This document shows, piece by piece, positions 36,896-45,516 of a stretch of DNA of 64,000 nt. Origin of the DNA: Candidatus Jettenia sp. AMX2 (GTDB lineage: Bacteria > Planctomycetota > Brocadiia > Brocadiales > Brocadiaceae); NCBI GenBank assembly GCA_030583665.1, contig CP129469.1, forward strand, positions 2,781,043 to 2,845,042, read 5' to 3'. Below the pieces are notes generated by a model. It had not been told where the DNA came from. It saw only the letters and a program-made list of their open reading frames with translations, and made no database searches. A program made the translations under genes and the position numbers. Each line of letters opens with the position of its first letter. Positions within the stretch are counted from its first letter, which is position 1.

Positions 36896-38336
36896 AAGAT
36901 TTGAAAGAATAAAAAAGACAACAGCTATTCACCTTGCAATGGAGGCAAAGGAGACGCTGAAAAAAATAACAGATGATTTCCCGGACAATCCGGATGCAAT
37001 GGGGTATTTTTATGAACTGTTCCATAATCTCTATTGCAACGAAGCATCCTCCGGCAGAGATGCAGCAGGTTATGCCGCTTCCCGGCATGACCGTGAAACA
37101 CAGGCATCCTTGCCACAAAGGCAGGGTACTCCCCGGAGGGAAAGGCTTCAGGGCCAGGCATTACAGGATACCCATGATCCCCGGCCATCCCGGTTACAGC
37201 CTTTGGGAACAGGCATGCCGGAGAGTTGCAAGCCCGGGACAAAAAAAATTATCGGAACCATGTGCCTGCAGGTGCCTGATGAGCTTATCTGTGCGGCCGG
37301 AGCGATATCGTTAAGACTCTGTGGCGGCGCCTATACCTATGACCAGCGGGGCGCTGAATTCATGCCGGCAAAATCATGCCCCCTCATGAAGGCAACCATG
37401 GGAACGCTGCACACCAATCAGGCATTATTCACGGATTTGCTGAGTGCAATCGTTATCCCGACAACCTGCGATCAGAAAAAAAAGTCCGTTGACATGCTGC
37501 AGGACATGGGATTTACCATATTCCCCCTTGAGATGCCTTCTGTAAAAGACACAGAAGAGGCACGGGATTACTGGCAGAATTCTGTTAAAAAATTTGTATT
37601 GTGGCTTGAGCAGATAACAGGAAACAGGATTACCAGAAAAAGCCTGTATGATTCCATATTGAAAATAAACAGGTCACGGGCAGAATTCAGAAGGTTTTAC
37701 AACCTCAGAAAAAGTGCACCGTCCGTCATATACGGAAAAGACGCATTCCTTGTTGCAAATGCTTACTTTTTTGATGATAAGGAACAATGGACTGATGCCC
37801 TGAAAAGGCTCAACAACGAACTGGAAGACAGGGTTTCCGGAGGCATATCCGTTGTAAACAAACATGCGCCGAGGATCCTTTTTACCGGCTCACCAGCCAT
37901 CTTCCCCAACTTTAAGCTGCCTTTGATCATAGAGATGTCAGGCGGCGTAGTGGTGACAGACGAGGTTTGCTCATCGTCGCGCCTTTTATATGACTCCGTA
38001 ATTTTCGACGAAGCGAATCTTTACGATATGATACCTGCCGTTGCAGACCGGTATCTGAAACCATGCACCTGTCCGTGTTTTGTGAAAAATGAAGACAGAA
38101 AGAGGAAACTGCTGGATATGGCAAAGGGCTTTGGCATCGACGGCGTTGTGTATCAGGCGTTTTCAGGATGTTATCTCTATGAGATGGAACACAAAGGCAT
38201 TGGAGGCGCACTTGAAACAGCAGGGATTCCCGTTCTTTATATTGAAACGGATTACAGTCCGGAAGACACGGGACAGTTAACCACAAGGGTTGAGGCTTTT
38301 ATAGAGTCTATAAAAGTGAGGAAGAGGAGATCATGA
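36885..38336 (+). CDS. Double-cubane cluster protein (2-hydroxyacyl-CoA dehydratase D family)
   Basis: 483 residues. The chain follows YjiM/DCCP order: GTMCLQVPDELICAAGA, RLCGG, KSCPLMKATMG, PTTCDQKKKS, the EFRRFYNL helix, PRILFTGSPA, DEVCSSSR, KPCTCPC..NEDR, SGCYLYEMEHK and the ending ETDYSPEDTGQLTTRVEAF. These Cys positions fit an [8Fe-9S] double cubane. The known Carboxydothermus DCCP reduces small molecules such as acetylene, azide and hydrazine at very low potential. Residues about 53-115 form a Pro/Arg/Gln-rich insertion that close relatives lack. It overlaps the activator gene by four bases (ATGA). The physiological substrate is unknown. Confidence 0.85.
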   Translation: MEIERFERIKKTTAIHLAMEAKETLKKITDDFPDNPDAMGYFYELFHNLYCNEASSGRDAAGYAASRHDRETQASLPQRQGTPRRERLQGQALQDTHDPRPSRLQPLGTGMPESCKPGTKKIIGTMCLQVPDELICAAGAISLRLCGGAYTYDQRGAEFMPAKSCPLMKATMGTLHTNQALFTDLLSAIVIPTTCDQKKKSVDMLQDMGFTIFPLEMPSVKDTEEARDYWQNSVKKFVLWLEQITGNRITRKSLYDSILKINRSRAEFRRFYNLRKSAPSVIYGKDAFLVANAYFFDDKEQWTDALKRLNNELEDRVSGGISVVNKHAPRILFTGSPAIFPNFKLPLIIEMSGGVVVTDEVCSSSRLLYDSVIFDEANLYDMIPAVADRYLKPCTCPCFVKNEDRKRKLLDMAKGFGIDGVVYQAFSGCYLYEMEHKGIGGALETAGIPVLYIETDYSPEDTGQLTTRVEAFIESIKVRKRRS

Positions 38337-39154
38337 GCGAAAAATACTTTGCGGGGATTGACATCGGATCGACAGCCATAAAAATCGTCCTGGTAAACGA
38401 ATCGGGTGAAATAGCTGCGCATCAGACCTCCCCCACAGGCTGTCACTTTCACAGAAACACGCTGAACAGTTTCAATACGCTGCTTGAGAAGACCGGAATA
38501 AAAAGAGAAGAGGTCGTTTACATTACATCCACCGGTTACGGCCGGAAGCTTTTTAAGGAAACTGACGAGTCAATAAGTGAAATCACGGCAAACGCCGCGG
38601 GGGCAAGGGAAATTGGCAGGGATTACGGAACCGTACGGACAATTATCAATATCGGGGGACAGGACTCAAAGGTAATCTGCATCGATGAAGCAGGCCATGT
38701 AAAAAACTTTGCCATGAATGACAAATGTGCCGCAGGCACAGGGAGATTCCTTGAGATGACTGCAAGGAATCTTGATGTGGAGGTAGACGAACTCGGGGCG
38801 TTGCACCTGCAGGCAAAAGGAACCCCCCTTCCCATCAACAGCACCTGTACAGTATTTGCCGAGTCCGAAATCATCAGCATCCTGGCAAACGGACATGAGA
38901 AGGAGGATATTGTTGCAGGTGTCCACTATTCCATAGCTAAAAGGATTGTACGCCTTGCAAAACGGACAGGCATCAATGATATGGTCTTTTTTGACGGTGG
39001 CCCTGCACTGAACAAAGGGCTTGTTGCGGCAATGGAAGACGAGTTGATGAGGAGGATTGTAGTACCTGAGATACCCCAGATTACCACGGCATTTGGTGCG
39101 GCGGTTATTGCCAGGGATGCGTTCTGCGCAGGAGGGGAAAAGATTTATGCATGA
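38333..39154 (+). CDS. ATP-dependent activator of the double-cubane protein (BadF/HgdC family)
   Basis: 273 residues, ASKHA-fold ATPase. It shows FAGIDIGSTAIKIVLV (phosphate 1), INIGGQDSKVICID (phosphate 2), the cluster-binding NDKCAAGTGRFLEM and CTVFAESEIISI Cys residues, and FFDGGPALNKGL (adenosine). Two subunits hold one [4Fe-4S] cluster and fire electrons at about -1 V-type driving force into the partner dehydratase or double-cubane protein upon ATP hydrolysis. It is translationally coupled to the partner upstream, as in DCCP/DCCP-R and YjiM/YjiL pairs. The stop lies inside the next start region. Confidence 0.9.
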   Translation: MSEKYFAGIDIGSTAIKIVLVNESGEIAAHQTSPTGCHFHRNTLNSFNTLLEKTGIKREEVVYITSTGYGRKLFKETDESISEITANAAGAREIGRDYGTVRTIINIGGQDSKVICIDEAGHVKNFAMNDKCAAGTGRFLEMTARNLDVEVDELGALHLQAKGTPLPINSTCTVFAESEIISILANGHEKEDIVAGVHYSIAKRIVRLAKRTGINDMVFFDGGPALNKGLVAAMEDELMRRIVVPEIPQITTAFGAAVIARDAFCAGGEKIYA

Positions 39155-39758
39155 CGCTGCTAGCTTGTTTTTTATGGGACTGCTTTACGGAACAACCGTC
39201 TGCAGCCTCACCTGCCTCCCCTATCTTGGCCTCTATCTTTTAAGCACCGGCAGGGGATTTACCGATGGCGTGAAATCATCGCTTTTATTCCTGTCCGGAA
39301 AGCTCATCTGCTATACATTTGCCGGAGGACTTTCAGCGTATCTCGGAAGTATCCTGATGCCGGAAGAAAGCATATTTGCAAAACAAATCATGGGAATCGC
39401 TATTATCGCCTTTGGCCTTTCTATCTTTTTGACGGGCAGGAACGGGCATTGCAGCAGGATACAGGGAACGGGCAAAACTATTACCCTGTTTATCACAGGT
39501 GTATCAACGAGCCTGATACCGTGTCCTCCCCTTATTACAATGCTGCTGCTTGCTGCAAAGAGCGGCTCTTTCGTTTCCGGAGCCACGTATGGTATGGTTT
39601 ATGGACTTGGGATAGCCATATCACCACTCATCATTGCCTGCGGTGGATTATCATTAATCTCAAAAACAGTTAAGAAAGAGGCCGGAGGCATTATGCCTTA
39701 TCTGCAGGGCATTTCTGCCGTAATGATAGTAATAATGGGTGTGAAAATATTGATGTAA
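39147..39758 (+). CDS. DsbD/UreH-like six-helix membrane protein
   Basis: 203 residues with about six transmembrane helices. GGAGGGG lies nine bases before the ATG, which overlaps the activator gene by eight bases. The family mark is the paired CSLTCLPYLGLYLL near the N-terminus and SLIPCPPLITMLLL in the second half, the C...CxP motifs of CcdA/DsbD and UreH/SulP-like transporters. It may move reductant across the membrane or export/import a metal. A diverged copy of its last 30 codons lies at 51990-52090. Confidence 0.8.
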   Translation: MHDAASLFFMGLLYGTTVCSLTCLPYLGLYLLSTGRGFTDGVKSSLLFLSGKLICYTFAGGLSAYLGSILMPEESIFAKQIMGIAIIAFGLSIFLTGRNGHCSRIQGTGKTITLFITGVSTSLIPCPPLITMLLLAAKSGSFVSGATYGMVYGLGIAISPLIIACGGLSLISKTVKKEAGGIMPYLQGISAVMIVIMGVKILM

Positions 39759-39899
39759 AAGAAGATTAAGATGAAGGAAACAAGTTTGAATTTCCAGCGA
39801 AAATAGCATTGAAATAAATCTTTAAATACTTTATACTTCGTGCCAGGTTAGATATAAAACAAATTTTTAAACTCTCCGGTTTTTTCTTGAGGGTTCTCA

Positions 39900-42800
39900 A
39901 TGATGTCTGAACAGGAAATGCTGTTCTTTTTGAAAAACCAGAAACTCTTCTCAAACAACTACCTCGAACACAGGCTCCAATCAACCTCTTTATGGAATGC
40001 AGACAATGAAAAGGTTCGCACGGCATTTGAGAATATAAAGGATGCTTATAGATCAACCAGATCATTAAAGCTCGGTCCGGGAGAGGAGGCAAACCTTGAA
40101 GATAAATTTATAAGGCCGGTACTTACATCTCTTGATTACGAATGGGACGTCCAGCCAACAACCCAGAGAGGTGCAAAAAAGAAACGGCCTGACTACGCAC
40201 TATTTAAAGACAATGATTCCTATAAAGAAGCCCGCAAGGAAAAAGATAATTTCAGGTACTTTTATTCCTATTCCCTTACTATCCTGGAAGCAAAATACTG
40301 GGGTAGAAGCCTGAACGATACCGATCCCAAAGATATCCTCGATACCCGTGATCCCACAGCCCAAATAGTAAAATACCTTGACGATGTCTACTATGCCTCT
40401 CAGAGCCGTATTCAATGGGCAATATTGACAAATGGGAAGGTATGGCGTCTCTTTTACTACCGTGCCGCCTCGCGTTCCGGGAATTATTATGAAGTGGATT
40501 TAGAGGAGATTATCAATTGCAATAATCCTGACACCTTCAAATACTTTTACCTCTTCTTCTCAAAAGATGCCTTTATTTCTGATCCAGTAACAGGAAAGAC
40601 ATGGCTTGACCAGCATATTAAGGGCAGTGAAGATTATGCTGCAAGGGTCAGCGAAAACCTTAAAAACCTTATATTCGATAAGATCTTTGAGGGTTTAGCG
40701 GAAGGCTTTATCGAATATCGTTGCAACGAAAAGCATATCAAAAAAGAAACTGATGAGGATTTAAAAGAAATATTCAACGGCTGTCTCACCCTCCTTTACC
40801 GGCTCTTATTCTTGTTATATGCAGAATCAAGGGCGCTTTTGCCTGTAAATGATCAGGACCGCTATTACAAAAAGAGCCTGAAAAGATTAAAGGAAGACAT
40901 TGCTAATGAGCTTGAAATAACTATCTTTGAGGGTATGAGTCATCAAACCTATGATTATTGGTCACGCCTTGAGTCCCTTTGCAGGATCATAGAGAGAGGC
41001 GACAAGGCATTAAACATTCCTGTTTATAATGGAGGCCTTTTTGAAACACCGCTTGAAAGTTTTTTAGCGGCCAATAAAATATCCGATCCATATCTTGCCG
41101 AGGCAATTGCACTTCTCACCATAGACCAGCAAGGTGAGTATACGCCAGGCCAAAAACCCTTCATTGATTATTCATCCCTAGACGTCCGCCATCTGGGTAA
41201 TATTTACGAAGGGCTTCTTGAGTTCCATATCCGGATTGCAGATGAGCCTATGGTTGAGATCAAAGAAGGCAGCAAATTACTTTGGAAAAAGGAATCGGAG
41301 ATTGATGCAACTACCAGGATATACAGGAGAAAAGAGAAAGGCGGGATTTACATAGAAAACTCAAAGCATGAGCGTAAGGCCACAGGTTCTTATTACACAC
41401 CCCATTATATTGTCGAATATATTGTGAAGAATACCGTAGGCCCGGTACTGGAAACACGATTTCAAAGGGCACATGAAATCCTTTCTGAATTAGAAGCGCT
41501 GTACAGAAAGCAGCAAAGACAGCTAAAGAAACTAAAAGACTGGAAGTATTGGGAGCATTTGGGAGAACCATTAGGGACGCATATTGACGAAATCCAAAAA
41601 TTAGAAGAAGGGCTTTTTGAAACGGTATTTGACGTTAAGGTACTTGACCCCGCTATGGGGAGTGGTCATTTTCTCGTTCATACCGTCGATTTTATAACAG
41701 ACAAGGTCATAGCCTTTCTTGCCAATTTTCCCGAAAACCCGGTAATAAGAAAGATGGAGAATTTGAAGCATGAAATACTTGAAGGGATAAAGCGGCAAGG
41801 GGTAAGCATAGATGAAAGCAAACTTACAGAAGTAAATCTTACGAAGCGAACGGTAATGAAACGGTGTATCTACGGTGTAGATCTGAATGCGATGGCCGTT
41901 GAGCTTACAAAACTATCATTATGGCTCGATTCCTTTACCCTCGGCGCACCGCTTTCATTTTTGGATCACCATCTGAAGTGTGGTAATTCACTGATAGGTT
42001 CAAATTTAGAAACGCTTAGAAACGCAACAGAAAAGAAGTTGTTTCGTATAAGCCTGGAACCCTTAAATAGAGCCATCAGAAATATGCTCTTTGTGTCCAG
42101 CCTTTCAGATGCAACATATCAGCAGGTAAAAGATTCTGAACGGAAATACAGAGATGCGGATAAAAGCATCATTGGATATAGAATACTCCTCGATATACTT
42201 GTCTCTGAACATTTTGGAGTAAAAGAGGCAAAGATATTTTTACCTGAAGTAAGTAGTATAATAGACCTGGATAACCTTAAAAGGTCTATTGACTCATTGC
42301 ACAAAAAGGATAGAAAAACAATTTCATCTATCGAGAGAATAGCAAAGGGAAAACGGTTTTTCCACTGGGAAATTGAATTTCCAGAGGTTTTCTTTGAGCG
42401 TGTTGGTTCACGGGAACAAAAAGTAGAGAGGAAAGAGAATCCTGGGTTTGATTGTGTAATAGGCAATCCACCGTATATAGGATTTCACGGCTTTGAAGAA
42501 ATAAAATTTTACCTTAAGCAAACATATCAATCTTGTTCCGGTAAATATGATATTTATATACCATTCATTGAACTATTTTTAAGGATTTTAAGGAAGCATG
42601 GTAAAGGCAGCTATATTTGTCCAAGTGGGTTTATGAAAAGAGACTATGGTAAGCATCTGCGTATTTTACTGAATCATAATGCAATGCTGGAAATACTACA
42701 TGATTTTAGGGATTATCAGGTATTTGAAGGTGCTACAAATTATACATGTATTTTTGTCTTTTCAAACAATCCCGTATTTTCCAATTATAATTTTAAGGCT

Positions 42801-44069
42801 TCTTTTGGTAATGACCTACATTCACAAAAATTTACTATTAACACGGAATATACACTATCCGAAGAAGCTTGGAATATAACTACAGATAATCTTTTAATGA
42901 AGGTAAAATCTTCAGGAAGAACTATACCTTTAAAAGAAATTGCTTCAGTAATTGCAGAGGGGATAGTGACTGGCTGCAATGATGTTTTTGTTCTCAAAAA
43001 CAATAGCTTTGACAACTCAATTCTTGCAGAAAACGGAGTTATAAGAAAAGCTCTTAAGGGGGAAACGACAGACCGGTATGAGATTAAATGGGATGATACA
43101 TATCTTATTTACCCTTACAAGCTTGATGTAAATAAGACGATACCTCTTTCCGAGGGAGAGCTGAAAAAATACCCCAATACTTATCAATATTTATTAGACA
43201 AGAGAAGTAAGCTCCTGGGTAGAGATTATTTTGATAATTCATCAAAATTTTGGTTCGAACTTTGGAATCAAAGAGATTTGGCACGTCAGTCCAGTCGTAA
43301 GATTGTTGTACAGGAAAATTCTGCAAAAAATGAGTTTGTTATTGCTAACGGTGATTACTTTTACCTTGATACATGTTGTGGAATTACGATAAAAGCAGAA
43401 AGTAATCTCAGCGATTTATATATTTTGGCCCTGTTAAATTCCAATCTGCTAGATTTTATTTTTAAGCAAATCACTGTACCAAAAGCTGGTGGGCATTATA
43501 TTCACAAACCCATGTTTTTAGAGCGGCTTCCTATTGCCCGTATCTTTTTTACAACTCCTAATGAAGAACGAAAAAAAGAGGTTAAAGATGCGATAAGTTT
43601 TTACAACAACCAGGATAAAGTGAATATTCAAAAATGGATAGATCGAGAATTAAAGGAAAAAAGAAACGATACAATTCATGATCTCCTTGCCTATCTTGCT
43701 GAAGAAATGATTAAAATGAACGAAAAGAAAAATAGGGAAATCAAAGGTTTCCTGAAATGGCTTGAACGTGAAATCGGCTCAGAGATCGATGATCTTTCAA
43801 ACAAGACCGCTATAAAGGAATATCATGAACACAGCTATAATCAACTCATTGAAATCTTAAAGAGGAATAGAAGTAAGCTATCAATAGACCCATCAGACCG
43901 GAAGACTCAAGAAAAACTTGAGGATCAATTTACCCAAAGCATCTCAATCCTTGAACCACTTAAAACCAAAATTAAAGCTACGGATGATTTGATAGATGAA
44001 ATAGTTTACAAGCTGTATGGATTAACCGAAGAAGAGATTAAGATTGTGAAAGGTGAAGTATCTGCATAA
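39900..44069 (+). CDS. Type IIG restriction-modification enzyme (Eco57I-like)
   Basis: 1,389 residues in one chain. The N-terminal PD-(D/E)xK nuclease is visible as RPDYALF (about 97) and ILEAKYWG (about 131). A helical connector follows. The N6-adenine methyltransferase has KATGSYYTPHYI, motif I DPAMGSGHF (about 582) and motif IV NPPYIGF (about 856). The C-terminal third is the target-recognition domain with TaqI-like features, then a coiled-coil rich tail. Such enzymes cut and methylate DNA from the same polypeptide and need no separate methylase. The region is AT-rich compared with the flanking operons, suggesting transfer. Recognition sequence is unknown. Confidence 0.9.
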   Translation: MMSEQEMLFFLKNQKLFSNNYLEHRLQSTSLWNADNEKVRTAFENIKDAYRSTRSLKLGPGEEANLEDKFIRPVLTSLDYEWDVQPTTQRGAKKKRPDYALFKDNDSYKEARKEKDNFRYFYSYSLTILEAKYWGRSLNDTDPKDILDTRDPTAQIVKYLDDVYYASQSRIQWAILTNGKVWRLFYYRAASRSGNYYEVDLEEIINCNNPDTFKYFYLFFSKDAFISDPVTGKTWLDQHIKGSEDYAARVSENLKNLIFDKIFEGLAEGFIEYRCNEKHIKKETDEDLKEIFNGCLTLLYRLLFLLYAESRALLPVNDQDRYYKKSLKRLKEDIANELEITIFEGMSHQTYDYWSRLESLCRIIERGDKALNIPVYNGGLFETPLESFLAANKISDPYLAEAIALLTIDQQGEYTPGQKPFIDYSSLDVRHLGNIYEGLLEFHIRIADEPMVEIKEGSKLLWKKESEIDATTRIYRRKEKGGIYIENSKHERKATGSYYTPHYIVEYIVKNTVGPVLETRFQRAHEILSELEALYRKQQRQLKKLKDWKYWEHLGEPLGTHIDEIQKLEEGLFETVFDVKVLDPAMGSGHFLVHTVDFITDKVIAFLANFPENPVIRKMENLKHEILEGIKRQGVSIDESKLTEVNLTKRTVMKRCIYGVDLNAMAVELTKLSLWLDSFTLGAPLSFLDHHLKCGNSLIGSNLETLRNATEKKLFRISLEPLNRAIRNMLFVSSLSDATYQQVKDSERKYRDADKSIIGYRILLDILVSEHFGVKEAKIFLPEVSSIIDLDNLKRSIDSLHKKDRKTISSIERIAKGKRFFHWEIEFPEVFFERVGSREQKVERKENPGFDCVIGNPPYIGFHGFEEIKFYLKQTYQSCSGKYDIYIPFIELFLRILRKHGKGSYICPSGFMKRDYGKHLRILLNHNAMLEILHDFRDYQVFEGATNYTCIFVFSNNPVFSNYNFKASFGNDLHSQKFTINTEYTLSEEAWNITTDNLLMKVKSSGRTIPLKEIASVIAEGIVTGCNDVFVLKNNSFDNSILAENGVIRKALKGETTDRYEIKWDDTYLIYPYKLDVNKTIPLSEGELKKYPNTYQYLLDKRSKLLGRDYFDNSSKFWFELWNQRDLARQSSRKIVVQENSAKNEFVIANGDYFYLDTCCGITIKAESNLSDLYILALLNSNLLDFIFKQITVPKAGGHYIHKPMFLERLPIARIFFTTPNEERKKEVKDAISFYNNQDKVNIQKWIDRELKEKRNDTIHDLLAYLAEEMIKMNEKKNREIKGFLKWLEREIGSEIDDLSNKTAIKEYHEHSYNQLIEILKRNRSKLSIDPSDRKTQEKLEDQFTQSISILEPLKTKIKATDDLIDEIVYKLYGLTEEEIKIVKGEVSA

Positions 44070-44192
44070 CAACAGGCTAGATATATAATATTATGTATCG
44101 TATCCTAATGATTTGCGTTATAATTCATCACATGATTGAGCTTTATTGTTATTTAAGATGTGAGATCAGAATACCAATGTTGGAGGTGTAAA

Positions 44193-44429
44193 ATGGAAGA
44201 TTATAGAAATCGTATAACCGTTAATCCTAAAATACATTTTGGGAAGCCATACATAAGGGGTACAAGAATAACCGTTGATAATGTACTTGAATTAGTCCTG
44301 GAAGGAATCCCTTTCGATGAAATTATTCAAAATTACTACCCGGATTTGAGAGTAGAGGACATTAAGGCTTGTATTCAGTATGCGCTGGATTTGATTAGAA
44401 AAGAAGAAATCTGCATAGAAGTAGGCTGA
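44193..44429 (+). CDS. DUF433 antitoxin
   Basis: 78 residues from the ATG after GGAGGTG. The chain is a DUF433 protein: ITVNPKIHFGKPYIRGTRITVDNVLELVLEGIPFDEIIQNYYPDL with a helix-turn-helix-like C-terminal half. DUF433 proteins act as antitoxins (VapB45 type) to PIN-like DUF5615 toxins. The stop overlaps the toxin start by one base (TGATG), the usual coupling in this pair. Confidence 0.9.
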   Translation: MEDYRNRITVNPKIHFGKPYIRGTRITVDNVLELVLEGIPFDEIIQNYYPDLRVEDIKACIQYALDLIRKEEICIEVG

Positions 44430-44791
44430 TGAAACTATTCATTGACCATGATGTATACAGAATAACTGTTGATTTCCTAAGACAGCATGGACATGATGTT
44501 GTAACTGCCAAAGAACTTGGGTTACATACGGCTTCTGACGAAGAGTTATTAGAAAAGGCAAAAAATATGGACAGATTGCTTATCACTCGTGATAAAGACT
44601 TTGGAATGCTGATTTTTCTTAAAAAAGAGTTATGTTCAGGTGTTATTTGTCTAAAAACTACTCCATTAACAATACATGAAGTTCATAATGAATTACACAA
44701 GATTTTAGAGAAGTATACAGAAAAAGATTTAAAAACAAGTTTTTGCATGGTTGAGCCACATAGATATCGGATACGCCGTATTGATATATAA
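44429..44791 (+). CDS. DUF5615 PIN-like toxin
   Basis: 120 residues. DUF5615 is a PIN-like nuclease family. The acidic residues expected at the active site are visible: FIDHDV near the N-terminus, SDEELLEKAKNMDRLLITRDKDFG with the TRDxDF motif, then the strand SGVICLKT. It probably cleaves RNA when not bound by the DUF433 partner. It is intact here; the second copy of this locus at 51.5 kb has lost it. Confidence 0.88.
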   Translation: MKLFIDHDVYRITVDFLRQHGHDVVTAKELGLHTASDEELLEKAKNMDRLLITRDKDFGMLIFLKKELCSGVICLKTTPLTIHEVHNELHKILEKYTEKDLKTSFCMVEPHRYRIRRIDI

Positions 44792-44897
44792 TGTTTAAAA
44801 ACAGCTTCGTAATTGGGTTGAGTAACGAAAATCTAACAATCTCATAAGACATAACAAAGCTTAATGCAATTTTGAATTTTCTCAAGGTTCCCCTGTA

Positions 44898-45182
44898 TTG
44901 GATAAAGAAATATCGGATTTTTGTGAACAGGAAAAGATCGCTTCTGATGTTGAAACTTACTATAAGCTTATTTTAGAGACCTTCCAAAATATTGAAGATA
45001 TTAAAGTAACCTTGCAATCAGATTACGAAATAGAAAATTATCGGAAGGTTAGATTTGATGTAAAAATAAACGATAAAGTAGATAATATTATTAAACGAGA
45101 GAAAGAATTTAGAAATAAAATCCGTAATCTTATCTCAAAAGATTCCAGATCAAAATTTGTCTTAACATTTCAAATTGCTTAA
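44898..45182 (+). CDS. Small partner protein of a HEPN gene
   Basis: 94 residues, with a TTG start that is also preserved in the partial copy near 51769. The sequence is charged and helical at the ends (YYKLILETFQNIEDIKVTLQ, WERI-like EIENYRKVRFDVKINDKVDNI). It lacks the GSxxxG-D motif of MNT nucleotidyltransferases. Similar small proteins lie directly before HEPN genes in many bacteria; the function is unknown. Its stop overlaps the next start (TAATG). Confidence 0.55.
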   Translation: MDKEISDFCEQEKIASDVETYYKLILETFQNIEDIKVTLQSDYEIENYRKVRFDVKINDKVDNIIKREKEFRNKIRNLISKDSRSKFVLTFQIA

Positions 45183-45516
45183 TGGATGGAAAGGATTTTT
45201 TAGGGGTATCAAAAAGGCTGTATAAATCAGTTTATGAGGCAGATAGAAGAACCTCAATAAGCAGGGCCTATTATGCCCTTCTTAATCATGTCAAATCATT
45301 CCTTGAATTAAAAAAAATTCACCTACCTCAGAATTATACAACTCATAAAAAATATACCTTTATCCTCATAACTCAGGAATTGAAGAGGCTGAAGATATTG
45401 CAGGCAATTTAGATACCCTAAGAATAAAAAGGACCGATGTTGATTATAAAATGAACATTAGAGATTTTGAAAAAACGGATTGTTCATTATGCTTTCCCGT
45501 ACATTTCAACATATAA
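45182..45516 (+). pseudogene. HEPN-domain protein, frameshifted
   Basis: The first frame gives FLGVSKRLYKS..RTSISRAYYALLNHVKSFL, a HEPN start (RxAYYA). It breaks at the A6 run 45347-45352. Adding one A leads to the frame NSGIEEAEDIAGNLDTLRIK followed by RTDVDYKMN, the HEPN C-terminal helix with the R-x4-6-H/D-Y pattern. The intact chain would be about 111 residues. HEPN proteins are often toxic RNases. Loss of one base is either real inactivation or a sequence error. Confidence 0.65.

Larger units (their letters stand above)
44113..44960 (+). repeat. Toxin-antitoxin segment, full copy (A)
   Basis: Everything from TTGCGTTATAATTCAT before the DUF433 gene to the first codons of the HEPN-partner gene recurs at 51453-51832 at roughly 85-90% identity, except for bases about 44280-44775, which that copy lacks. 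Copy A is the intact one. Confidence 0.85.

Noticed and set aside
44898-45182. MNT nucleotidyltransferase partner of HEPN
   Set aside because: The GSxxxG...DxD active-site pattern is absent.
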